Shown here: positions 23,590 through 31,265 of the stretch, in pieces
Position numbering within the stretch: position 1 is the first letter of the stretch
Layout: each line of letters opens with the position of its first letter
DNA from: an uncultured Lachnospiraceae bacterium
GTDB lineage: Bacteria > Bacillota > Clostridia > Lachnospirales > Lachnospiraceae
Length of the DNA: 35,625 bases
NCBI GenBank assembly: GCA_947629565.1
Contig: CANREG010000027.1
Span: 1-35,625, forward strand
Direction: 5' to 3'
Position numbers and translations under genes: made by a program
Notes under the pieces: generated by a model
Told to the model about the DNA's origin: nothing
Databases searched by the model: none
Seen by the model: the letters and a program-made list of their open reading frames with translations, nothing else

Positions 23590-24810
23590 TCACTCCTTCT
23601 CTTTTTCGGCAGGAAGTCCCACAGAGGACTTCTGCAATGCTGCAATCGGTTCATTTTTAACGATGGTTCCCTGGGCTGTCAGTTTTCCATCACTCTTTAT
23701 TATTTTAACATTATTTTGAACAATTTCTACCCCCTTTTCTTCCAAGGCCTTTATTTTTTTCTGAAGGCGCTGCTCTAAGAGCTTTTTGGCCTCCTGCTCC
23801 GTATAGTCGCTTTTCTTTAAGGTATAAGCCGTCCGCTTTACCGACTTGTAGCCAAAGGGAAGATAGAAATCCTTAAATAATTTTGCCTTATGTATCTGGG
23901 TGTAGCTGTCGTACTGTTCCGTTCCCATTTTTGGGATATACGGAGTAAAACAGTAATCCATAAAATAAAAAGTAATATGCTCCTTCGGCTTTCCCTGATA
24001 TTCCTTTTCATAATGGGTAAGCTCCACATAGTCCGCATAATTTTCCGTGGTGGTTCCGTAGATATCCCCGTCTGCCGCCACATAACTGGTCTCCATAATC
24101 TCATTGTTGTCATCATATATGTAAATGGTCCCGGAAATTAAGATATCTCCCTTTTTTACCTGGTCCTTTACCTTTGCCACCGGCGTTCCCTGCCTGGTAA
24201 TCATCTTGGTAATACTGGCGTCCTCCATGGCAACCAAATCCCCGGTCACCTCTGAATTTTCAATCATTTTGGGCGGCATTCCCTCCTCTAAATATACGGT
24301 GAGCACCGTCCCTTTTAACTCACAGCTAATCCAGGAAATCTCGTCAAACTCCTGCCGCAGCTCTTCCTCTAACTTTGCGCAGTCCACCTTTGATTTGATA
24401 GTGCCTAGCGGAACATACTGCTTTTCAATAACTTTTAGGATATTATCCGCAACCAATTTGTCCTCTCCGGTCACCTTAACCTCCCAGATAAACAGGGAAA
24501 GAGCGTATACCATGGCGCAGAAAATGAGAAATCCGGCAAGAAATGCGGCTCTTTTTTTATTCTTCTGTAAAAAATAAGGAAGTCCGCATTTCTCCAGTAT
24601 CTTTATCTTCATATTGGTTTTTTGAAGAAAGGGCTTCATCTTCATCAAATTCTTCCTGCCGGTATAAAAAATGTACCCCTGCTCGGTTCCCTCCACATCC
24701 CAGACTACCAGCTCATTGCGGATAATCAGGTTCATCAAACGCTCCGGGGCAAAACCGTATACCTCCGCTTTTACATATCCAAAAATATAACGCAATAAAA
24801 TTAACAGCAT
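23590..24810 (-). CDS. yqfD: Sporulation protein YqfD
   Basis: A 406-residue membrane protein of the YqfD family, made in the mother cell during sporulation. A soluble N-terminal domain (about 1-85) is followed by one strong helix (87-110, LAGFLIFCAMVYALSLFIW). A long exported region follows, holding the family segments EISWISCELKGTVLTVYLEEG and GTPVAKVKDQVKKGDILISG. The C-terminus is charged. The ATG lies inside the end of yqfC (10-base overlap), implying coupling. Position and neighbour yqfC make the call secure. Biochemical role unknown; needed for efficient sporulation in Bacillus. Confidence 0.9.
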   Translation of the reverse strand: MLLILLRYIFGYVKAEVYGFAPERLMNLIIRNELVVWDVEGTEQGYIFYTGRKNLMKMKPFLQKTNMKIKILEKCGLPYFLQKNKKRAAFLAGFLIFCAMVYALSLFIWEVKVTGEDKLVADNILKVIEKQYVPLGTIKSKVDCAKLEEELRQEFDEISWISCELKGTVLTVYLEEGMPPKMIENSEVTGDLVAMEDASITKMITRQGTPVAKVKDQVKKGDILISGTIYIYDDNNEIMETSYVAADGDIYGTTTENYADYVELTHYEKEYQGKPKEHITFYFMDYCFTPYIPKMGTEQYDSYTQIHKAKLFKDFYLPFGYKSVKRTAYTLKKSDYTEQEAKKLLEQRLQKKIKALEEKGVEIVQNNVKIIKSDGKLTAQGTIVKNEPIAALQKSSVGLPAEKEKE

Positions 24811-25052
24811 ACCTCTCCATCCGATAAATAACTTATTGTGTTAATGGTGCCGGTTACCTTCATGTCCGTACCTGAAAAATACTGGATATGCAGCCCGCAG
24901 CCGTATATCCGCAGGGTAATCTTTTTACAGGCAATCACAACCTCCTCGGAAGTATATAACAAAATCCCTCTATAGTTTTCAATCAAAGCCTCCCGGTTTC
25001 CGGAAAGCCGCAAAAGCACATCTCCATACAGCACATCTCCCGGTAATTCCAA
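24801..25052 (-). CDS. yqfC: Sporulation protein YqfC (YabP/YqfC family)
   Basis: An 83-residue protein of the YabP/YqfC family: ELPGDVLYGDVLLRL, NREALIENYRGILLYTSEEV and ending in MKVTGTINTISYLSDGE. An in-frame TAG directly precedes the TTG at 25050-25052, so the protein must begin at this TTG or later. AGGTG lies eight bases upstream. A sigma-E-like promoter at 25083-25111 gives a 24-base leader. Bacillus yqfCD are sigma-E dependent, and the partner yqfD overlaps downstream. Confidence 0.87.
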   Translation of the reverse strand: MELPGDVLYGDVLLRLSGNREALIENYRGILLYTSEEVVIACKKITLRIYGCGLHIQYFSGTDMKVTGTINTISYLSDGEVCC

Positions 25053-25082
25053 CTAATACACCTGCCTATAAACTCTCTATTC

Positions 25083-25111
25083 AGTATATGTGGATTCATC
25101 CTTGGATATGC
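25083..25111 (-). promoter_or_regulatory. Sigma-E-like promoter of yqfCD
   Basis: Minus-strand GCATATC (25105-25111), 14 bases, CATATACT (25083-25090). It matches the Bacillus mother-cell sigma-E pattern (KMATATT, 14 bases, CATACAnT) at 13 of 14 fixed positions. It lies just past the rpsU terminator, so yqfC is insulated from rpsU and switched on separately. Confidence 0.62.
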
Positions 25112-25122
25112 AGACATGGAAA

Positions 25123-25153
25123 AAGGGTTATTGCCCGACCGGCAATAACCCTT
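25123..25153 (-). terminator. Terminator of rpsU
   Basis: GGGTTATTGCC (25125-25135) and GGCAATAACCC (25141-25151) form a perfect 11-bp stem, extended by two A-T pairs, with a five-base loop. Minus-strand exit is TTTTTCC. It begins 11 bases past the rpsU stop. Confidence 0.88.
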
Positions 25154-25163
25154 AAAATACATA

Positions 25164-25340
25164 TTATTTGAATTTTCTTTTTCTTGCTGCCTCTGACTTC
25201 TTCTTACGTCTTACACTTGGTTTTTCGTAATGCTCTCTCTTACGAATCTCCTGCTGAATACCAGCCTTCGCACAGTTTCTCTTGAAACGGCGAAGAGCGC
25301 TGTCCAAAGTCTCGTTCTCTTTTACTACAACATTTGACAT
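25164..25340 (-). CDS. rpsU: 30S ribosomal protein S21
   Basis: A 58-residue basic ribosomal protein of the small subunit. It begins [20 protein letters not shown] and has the usual [20 protein letters not shown] core and poly-basic [15 protein letters not shown] tail. Length matches the family. GGGAGG lies upstream of the ATG, and its own sigma-A promoter (25415-25442) and terminator (25123-25153) make it monocistronic. S21 promotes initiation on mRNAs and sits next to yqfC in many Firmicutes. Confidence 0.96.
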   Translation of the reverse strand: MSNVVVKENETLDSALRRFKRNCAKAGIQQEIRKREHYEKPSVRRKKKSEAARKRKFK

Positions 25341-25414
25341 TCTCTCACCCGACCTCCCTTCAGTTGCATATTGTGTCTACCATACAACCTTGGGTTATTT
25401 AAAACACAAATAAG

Positions 25415-25442
25415 ATTATAGCATAAAATTCCAATTCGTCAA
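25415..25442 (-). promoter_or_regulatory. Sigma-A promoter of rpsU
   Basis: Minus-strand TTGACG (25437-25442), 16 bases, perfect TATAAT (25415-25420). Predicted start near 25408, leader about 68 bases. This is the strongest promoter seen in the window, as expected for a ribosomal protein. Confidence 0.82.
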
Positions 25443-25529
25443 TAGGTATTTTGCTGATTTCCTTCGCAATTTTCGGGGCAAAGTCCTATTTTATTAAGGT
25501 GTGTTTCAGGATATTCCTTCCAAACCGGT

Positions 25530-28175
25530 TTATCCCAACTGGGCTGCCGCCACCTCTTTTGCCTTTGCAATGGCGTCTTTGATTCCGGCAGGATTCTTGC
25601 CGCCGGCCTGCGCCATATTTGGCCGTCCGCCACCGCCGCCACCGACTAACGGCGCAATCTCTTTAATCAGGTTCCCCGCATGGGCGCCCTGCTTTACCGC
25701 CCCTTCCGTCGCCATGGCAATCAGGTTTACTTTTCCGCCATTGGCAGAAGCAATCACCACAATCCCTTCAGATACCTTTTCCTTTAACTGGTCGCCTAAA
25801 TCCCTTAAGCCGTTCATATCCACTCCTTCCACGTCCGTAGCAATCACATGGAATCCGTTGACCTCCTGCATATCAGAGGACACGTCACCTAGCGCCTCAT
25901 TGGCCAGCTTAGCCTTCAGGGATTCATTTTCTGAGGAAAGCTCCTTAAGCTGCGCTAAAGTGTGGGTAATCTTATCGACAAGCTGCTCCGGCGAAGCCTT
26001 TAAAAGTCCCGCCGCCTCCTTTAACCGGTTCTCGATATCCCGATAGTAGGCAAATACGCCGTCACCGGTCAATGCCTCAATACGCCTTACGCCGCTGGCA
26101 ATTCCAGTCTCGGAAATAATCTTAAACGCAGAAATCACGCCCGTATTCTTGACATGGGTACCGCCGCATAGCTCGATAGAGAAATCCGACATGCTGACTA
26201 CCCGGACAACATCGCCATATTTCTCGCCAAACAAAGCCATGGCGCCGGTTTTCTTGGCTTCTTCAATCGGCATCTCCTCAATCTTAACCGGCAGCGCCGC
26301 CATAATCTGCTCATTAACTAACTTCTCTACCTTAGACAGTTCTTCCTCGGTCATCGGGGAAAAATGCGAAAAATCAAACCGCAGCCGGTTCGGCGTGACA
26401 AGGGAGCCCTTCTGCTCCACATGGTTGCCGAGAACCAGCTTTAACGCTTTCTGTAACAGGTGGGTTGCGCTGTGGTTCTTACAGGTATCCGCCCTTTCCT
26501 CCGTATCAATCTGGAGGTTCACGCTGTCGCCGGTCTTAAACATTCCCTTAGTCACAACGCCCACATGACCGTATTTGCCGCCGGTAAGCTTAATGGTATC
26601 CTTTACCACAAACTCTGCATCCTTGGTGGTAATGACGCCGGTATCGCCCTGCTGGCCGCCCATGGTGGCATAAAATGGGGTTTCCTTCACAAATAAAGTT
26701 GCCTCGTCTCCTTCCGCCACCGCTTCCACAATCGCTTCCGCTGTTGTGAGGACAGTAATCTCCGAAGTGCAGTGATCCGTATCATAGCCCACAAATTCCG
26801 TCGTGATTGCCGGATCGATGTCGTCATAGACTGTTGCATCCGCGCCCATATAATTGGTGGTCTTTCTGGCTGTACGGGCTTTTACCCGCTGTTCCTCCAT
26901 ACAGGCCGTAAATCCGGCCTCATCATAACCTAAGCCCTTTTCCTCTAAAATCTCCTTCGTCAAATCCACAGGGAAGCCAAACGTATCGTAAAGCTTAAAT
27001 ACATCTGCACCGGATAATGTCTTTTCATTCTTTTCCACAAGCCCGGCTTCCATATCGGACAAAATGGCAAGTCCCTGGTCAATCGTCTTATTAAACTGGT
27101 TCTCCTCCTGTGTCAGCACCCGGAAAATGAACTCTTTTTTCTCCTCCAACTCCGGATATCCATCTTTTGAACCGGCAATTACCGTCTCGCTCAGTCCGGC
27201 AAGAAAAGTGCCTTCAATGCCTAAAAGCCTGCCATGCCTTGCCGCCCGCCGGATTAAACGGCGGAGTACATAACCCCTGCCCTCGTTAGACGGCATAATA
27301 CCGTCGGAAATCATAAAGGTGGCAGAGCGGATATGATCTGTAATCAGACGAATCGACACATCCTTATTGGCGTCTTCATGGTAAACTGCGCCCGCAAACT
27401 CACATACTTTATTCCGCAGGGCTTCAAGGGTATCCACATCAAAAATGGAATCCACATCCTGAACCACTGTTGCCAGACGCTCCAATCCCATACCGGTATC
27501 AATATTTTTATTCTCCAGCTCTGTATAATTGCCGTGGCCGTCATTGTCAAACTGGGTAAATACATTGTTCCAAATCTCAATGTAGCGGTCACAGTCACAG
27601 CCCACCTGGCAGTCCGGTTTGCCACAGCCGTACTTTTCTCCCCGGTCATAGTAAATCTCCGAACAGGGACCGCACGGACCGGAGCCATGCTCCCAGAAAT
27701 TATCCTCCTTGCCGAAACGGTAAATCCGTTCCTTTGCAATGCCAATATCCTTATTCCAGATATCAAAAGCCTCGTCATCCTCCACATACACAGAAGGATA
27801 GAGCCTGTCCGGGTCCATCTCAAGCACTTCTGTCAAAAACTCCCAAGACCATGCAATGGCCTCCTTCTTAAAATAATCCCCAAAAGAAAAATTGCCCAGC
27901 ATCTCAAAAAAAGTACCATGGCGGGCAGTCTTTCCCACATTTTCAATATCTCCGGTGCGGATACACTTCTGGCAGGTTGTCACCCGCTTACAGGGTGGAA
28001 TCTCCTGTCCCGTAAAATATGGCTTCAAAGGCGCCATACCTGCATTAATCAGCAGCAGAGAATTATCATTATGAGGAACTAAGGAAAAACTGTTCATTTT
28101 AAGATGTCCCTTGCTCTCAAAAAAATCAAGATACATTTTTCTAAGCTCATTTAAACCGTATTTTTTCACAACCAT
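25530..28175 (-). CDS. alaS: Alanine--tRNA ligase
   Basis: Class II aminoacyl-tRNA synthetase charging tRNA-Ala, with editing of Ser and Gly. The 881-residue protein has standard length. The aminoacylation domain has HGTFFEMLGNFSFGDYFKKE (near residues 85-104). The editing domain has NHSATHLLQKAL and CGGTHVKNTG, which supply the zinc ligands. The C-Ala domain ends with GGGGGGRPNMAQAGG. No T-box leader is visible in the short upstream gap; the gene probably continues the his-operon transcript through a small membrane-protein gene. No clear terminator follows before the rpsU promoter. Confidence 0.97.
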   Translation of the reverse strand: MVVKKYGLNELRKMYLDFFESKGHLKMNSFSLVPHNDNSLLLINAGMAPLKPYFTGQEIPPCKRVTTCQKCIRTGDIENVGKTARHGTFFEMLGNFSFGDYFKKEAIAWSWEFLTEVLEMDPDRLYPSVYVEDDEAFDIWNKDIGIAKERIYRFGKEDNFWEHGSGPCGPCSEIYYDRGEKYGCGKPDCQVGCDCDRYIEIWNNVFTQFDNDGHGNYTELENKNIDTGMGLERLATVVQDVDSIFDVDTLEALRNKVCEFAGAVYHEDANKDVSIRLITDHIRSATFMISDGIMPSNEGRGYVLRRLIRRAARHGRLLGIEGTFLAGLSETVIAGSKDGYPELEEKKEFIFRVLTQEENQFNKTIDQGLAILSDMEAGLVEKNEKTLSGADVFKLYDTFGFPVDLTKEILEEKGLGYDEAGFTACMEEQRVKARTARKTTNYMGADATVYDDIDPAITTEFVGYDTDHCTSEITVLTTAEAIVEAVAEGDEATLFVKETPFYATMGGQQGDTGVITTKDAEFVVKDTIKLTGGKYGHVGVVTKGMFKTGDSVNLQIDTEERADTCKNHSATHLLQKALKLVLGNHVEQKGSLVTPNRLRFDFSHFSPMTEEELSKVEKLVNEQIMAALPVKIEEMPIEEAKKTGAMALFGEKYGDVVRVVSMSDFSIELCGGTHVKNTGVISAFKIISETGIASGVRRIEALTGDGVFAYYRDIENRLKEAAGLLKASPEQLVDKITHTLAQLKELSSENESLKAKLANEALGDVSSDMQEVNGFHVIATDVEGVDMNGLRDLGDQLKEKVSEGIVVIASANGGKVNLIAMATEGAVKQGAHAGNLIKEIAPLVGGGGGGRPNMAQAGGKNPAGIKDAIAKAKEVAAAQLG

Positions 28176-28196
28176 ATCTCCCTTCCGACAGCTATC

Positions 28197-28352
28197 TTAC
28201 GCTTCCTTTTGATTCTCCGCTTCTTCAGCCGCCTGTCTGGAAAGTTTGTTCTTCTTATACTTTGCCCCAAGGATTACTCCCGCCACTGCAACAGCGCCTA
28301 AAATCACAAACTTAAATAAATACGTTAAAAATTCACCTGCTAATGCTTCCAT
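28197..28352 (-). CDS. 51-residue single-span membrane protein
   Basis: A short reading frame from ATG 28352 to TAA 28197. It has a short N-terminus, one hydrophobic helix near residues 9-29 (LTYLFKFVILGAVAVAGVIL) and a basic-then-acidic cytoplasmic tail (KYKKNKLSRQAAEEAENQ). GGAGG lies eight bases before the ATG, and the gene fills the gap between hisI and alaS in the same direction. Similar unnamed proteins are common in Lachnospiraceae. I can assign no function. Confidence 0.75.
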   Translation of the reverse strand: MEALAGEFLTYLFKFVILGAVAVAGVILGAKYKKNKLSRQAAEEAENQKEA

Positions 28353-28393
28353 TTTTACATCCTCCATTACTTAAAATATCTATTGATCACTAC

Positions 28394-28777
28394 TTAGCCC
28401 TGCGGATTGGTCAGGGTTCGGTAAAAACAATTCGGGTTTCCGGTATGGCACGCCGCCCCTACCTGAGCCACCAACGCCAGTATCGTATCCTTGTCGCAGT
28501 CAATGCGAAGTTCCTTCACATACTGTAAATGGCCGCTTTCTTCTCCCTTTTTCCAGAGCTTATTCCGGCTTCTGGAATAGTAAGTCATAAAACCGGTTTC
28601 CAATGTTTTATAAAAGGATTCCCGGTTCATATAGGCCATCATCAGAACCTCTTTGGTTCTGTAATCCTGCGTAATACAGGGAATCAACCCGTTGGCGTCT
28701 ACGCGAAAAGTATCAAAATCCATGGTGCTTTCAAAAGATTTTGCAGTTAATTCTTCATTTTCTGACTGGCGTTCCAT
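28394..28777 (-). CDS. hisI: Phosphoribosyl-AMP cyclohydrolase
   Basis: Third step of histidine synthesis, opening the purine ring of PR-AMP. The 127-residue protein covers only the cyclohydrolase domain. Asp93-Cys94-Asp95 and Asp97 bind Mg/Zn (RIDCDKDT), and Cys110/Cys117 complete the zinc site ([10 protein letters not shown]). [15 protein letters not shown] is diagnostic. No HisE pyrophosphohydrolase domain is fused and no hisE gene is in the window. I start at ATG 28777, after GGAGG, rather than at TTG 28792. Confidence 0.94.
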   Translation of the reverse strand: MERQSENEELTAKSFESTMDFDTFRVDANGLIPCITQDYRTKEVLMMAYMNRESFYKTLETGFMTYYSRSRNKLWKKGEESGHLQYVKELRIDCDKDTILALVAQVGAACHTGNPNCFYRTLTNPQG

Positions 28778-28843
28778 AGCGTTTTCCTCCAAAACCTCAT
28801 TCTCTTACGGCAAAAAATTGCGGCCGCCGGTTAAAAACCGCCA

Positions 28844-29437
28844 TTACAGGGTTCCCTTGGTGGACAGCACTGTCTCCTTCATCCGGGAATCTATCTGGGT
28901 TGCCTCGTCTAACGCCTTGGCAAACGCCTTAAAGGCCGCTTCGATAATGTGATGGTTATTGCTGCCGGAAAACTGCTTTAAATGCAGGTTCATTCCTGCG
29001 CTGTAGGAAACCGCATAGAAAAATTCCCGAACCATCTCTGTATCAAAGTATCCCACCTGGTCAACGGTTAAATCCATATCATAGGAAAAATAAGGTCTGC
29101 CGGATAAATCAACGGCACAAAGCACCAGACTTTCATCCATGGGAAGAAATCTCTGTCCATAGCGCCTGATTCCCTTCTTATCCCCCACCGCCTTCTTAAT
29201 TGCTTCGCCGAGTACAATGCCCGTGTCCTCAATCGTATGGTGGGAATCCACATACAAATCGCCTTTTACCAAAAGCTTCAAGTCAAAAAAACCATGTCTG
29301 GCAAAGGAATTTAACATATGGTCAAAAAAACCGATTCCCGTGTCAATCTTGGTCTTGCCGTTGCCATCTAAATGCAGCTCTAATTTAATCTCTGTTTCAT
29401 TTGTCTTTCTCTCGACATAAGCAATCCGTTCTGCCAT
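28844..29437 (-). CDS. hisB: Imidazoleglycerol-phosphate dehydratase
   Basis: Converts imidazole glycerol phosphate to imidazole acetol phosphate; manganese enzyme. The 197-residue protein is monofunctional, without the HisB phosphatase domain of enterics. Metal motifs are DSHHTIEDTGI (64-74) and SGSNNHHIIEAAFKAFAKAL near 160-179, and GIGFFDHMLNSFARHG lies at 34-49. GAGGTGAGG precedes ATG 29437. Usually hisD is directly upstream, but here two non-histidine genes intervene. Confidence 0.95.
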   Translation of the reverse strand: MAERIAYVERKTNETEIKLELHLDGNGKTKIDTGIGFFDHMLNSFARHGFFDLKLLVKGDLYVDSHHTIEDTGIVLGEAIKKAVGDKKGIRRYGQRFLPMDESLVLCAVDLSGRPYFSYDMDLTVDQVGYFDTEMVREFFYAVSYSAGMNLHLKQFSGSNNHHIIEAAFKAFAKALDEATQIDSRMKETVLSTKGTL

Positions 29438-29544
29438 ATTCCTCACCTCACATTACTTTCACTATAGATATTTGCGAAACGCATTTATTTTCATTCATAT
29501 TATACAAATATATATTGTAGCATATTATTCCATAAAATACCACA

Positions 29545-30282
29545 TTAAAACTTATCAATGGTTTGCATAACCAAATTATAATCATAAAAGTATGTCATAC
29601 CAACAATTCGATTCGTTGTATCATTTACGGTAAGCGCAATACAATCATTTTGTGTTTCATTATAATAAAAATAAGTAGTGGTCTTTCCCTCTGCCATATC
29701 ATTTAAAATGGATAAAAAATTATCAAATGGGTAGCTTGTATTGTCATGGGCTTTCTTTTCTCCCTCTCCAATTTGAATACCATATATGGTATAAGCTTTA
29801 TCCCGTATATGCACACCAGCCTGTTTTCCATCAATATATACAATCCCTATACCATCTGCTGCCTTCACCGTAACTGTTCCTGTGGAATATTGGTGTATCT
29901 GAGGTACCCATTCGCTATTATCAATAAATGTGACACCTAACTCCGAGGCAATCGCATCAGCATTTTTTTTCAAAAGTCCGGTAATATCTTTCCCTTCTGG
30001 CATTACAACGGAAACGATTGCCTTCCCGCCTAAAAATAACGCTGCGCAGACTACTAATGCCATAACAATTTTAACTATCGTACTTACAATCGGATTTCCC
30101 TGCTTTTCTTCTCCCTGTATAGTAGCTGTCATAGAATTTTGTATCCGGCTTACCTGAAAGGGCTCATCTTCCTGAAACATGGAATTAGGTGAATCCCATG
30201 GATTCAATTCCTCCTGATGATTGCCATTCACAGCTGAATTTGTTGTAGGATTGCTTTCATTTCCTTTTAATTGTAAACTCAT
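29545..30282 (-). CDS. Unknown single-span membrane protein inside the his operon
   Basis: A 245-residue protein I do not recognise. Residues 1-60 are polar and probably disordered in the cytoplasm (rich in Asn, Glu, Pro). One membrane helix spans about 66-93 (IVKIVMALVVCAALFLGGKAIV). About 150 exported residues follow, with beta-like alternation (TGTVTVKAADGIGIVYIDGKQAG). GAGGGGG precedes the ATG. Composition is more AT-rich than the flanking his genes, suggesting a later insertion. It lies between the NYN/LOTUS gene and hisB, with 98 bases of very AT-rich sequence after it. Confidence 0.72.
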   Translation of the reverse strand: MSLQLKGNESNPTTNSAVNGNHQEELNPWDSPNSMFQEDEPFQVSRIQNSMTATIQGEEKQGNPIVSTIVKIVMALVVCAALFLGGKAIVSVVMPEGKDITGLLKKNADAIASELGVTFIDNSEWVPQIHQYSTGTVTVKAADGIGIVYIDGKQAGVHIRDKAYTIYGIQIGEGEKKAHDNTSYPFDNFLSILNDMAEGKTTTYFYYNETQNDCIALTVNDTTNRIVGMTYFYDYNLVMQTIDKF

Positions 30283-30303
30283 TTTTCCCCCTCAATTAAT
30301 ATA

Positions 30304-31245
30304 TCACTTTTTCTTTTTCAGCCTTACCCGGTTCTCCTCCACGGAAAGTCCCTGAATGCTGCGAAGGAAACTGGAAAACCGGCTGAACCCATAATCGTGT
30401 AGGTCAAAGCCCCTGTGTTCTTCCTTCAGCTTATCATTGATAATGGAGAGATTGTCAATGACTCCGTTATTCCCCCTGATGATTGCAACGACCTCGTCTT
30501 TGATCGCATTCATCTCAATGGAGGACTCTCCCTTCTTTACATAATAGTGATTGTTCTCCCGGCTGATATCAAAGCCCGGCATCTCCTCACTGATTAATAC
30601 GCTTAATTTGGAATAACCGTAATTGCGCACATCAAAATCCGGATAACGCTCGCTAAGCCTTCTGCCAATGGCACCTAAATCCACCCTTCCCTTGCTGGAT
30701 TCATTAATCATGGAGAGTATGGATTTCTCCAAATCCTGAATACTGGTCACATAATCCTGTTCGCCGCCGTCATGGACGCTGTTCGCCATAAGGCCGCTGT
30801 TTTCCTTATCCGACTCCCCGATTAAATTCAGATGGATAAAACGGTTACAGGCTCTTGTCAGGGCCGGGGGCGTCTTGGACTCTCCCATGCCGATGACATA
30901 CTTGTTCTCCTCCCGGAGCCGCATGGCAAGCCTGGTAAAATCACTGTCACTGGTAACAAGGCAGAAACCCTCCACCTTATTCTGATACAGCAAATCCATG
31001 GCGTCAATGACCATGGCCATGTCTGTGCTGTTCTTGCCCGCAGTGTAGGAAAACTGCTGGATCGGAATAATAGAATACTCAAGAAGTGTTTCCTCCTTCC
31101 AGCCTATGCCCTTTGACCAGTTGCCGTAAATTCTCCTACAGGAAGCAAATCCGTATTTTTCCAATTCTTCAAAGATAATCGGCGCATATTTGGCGCTGAC
31201 ATTTTCCGCGTCAATCAACACCGCAAACTGCATTTTTTCTTCCAT
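30304..31245 (-). CDS. NYN-domain protein with two C-terminal OST-HTH/LOTUS domains
   Basis: A 313-residue cytoplasmic protein. Residues 6-145 form a NYN (PIN-like) nuclease domain: Asp12 in VLIDAENVS, STDMAMVIDAMDLL (73-86, Asp75/Asp81) and LVTSDSDFTRLAMRLRE (96-112, Asp100/Asp102) provide the acidic metal cluster. Residues about 169-237 and 246-311 are two OST-HTH/LOTUS repeats, each with the mark YPDFDVRNYGYSKLSVLI or HRGFDLHDYGFSRFSSFL. LOTUS domains bind RNA or protein partners, and NYN domains cut RNA in other systems, so an RNA-directed nuclease is inferred. AGGAGG precedes ATG 31245. It is inserted between hisD (20-base gap) and an unknown gene. Confidence 0.87.
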   Translation of the reverse strand: MEEKMQFAVLIDAENVSAKYAPIIFEELEKYGFASCRRIYGNWSKGIGWKEETLLEYSIIPIQQFSYTAGKNSTDMAMVIDAMDLLYQNKVEGFCLVTSDSDFTRLAMRLREENKYVIGMGESKTPPALTRACNRFIHLNLIGESDKENSGLMANSVHDGGEQDYVTSIQDLEKSILSMINESSKGRVDLGAIGRRLSERYPDFDVRNYGYSKLSVLISEEMPGFDISRENNHYYVKKGESSIEMNAIKDEVVAIIRGNNGVIDNLSIINDKLKEEHRGFDLHDYGFSRFSSFLRSIQGLSVEENRVRLKKKK

Positions 31246-31265
31246 GCTGCCGCCTCCTATGCTTT

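Noticed and set aside
25501-26046. 181-residue plus-strand reading frame
   Set aside because: It lies wholly antisense to alaS, has low-complexity Ser/Pro composition and no ribosome site; a shadow of the alaS C-terminus.
27333-28082. 249-residue plus-strand reading frame
   Set aside because: Antisense to the catalytic domain of alaS, with no recognisable domain and no ribosome site or promoter.
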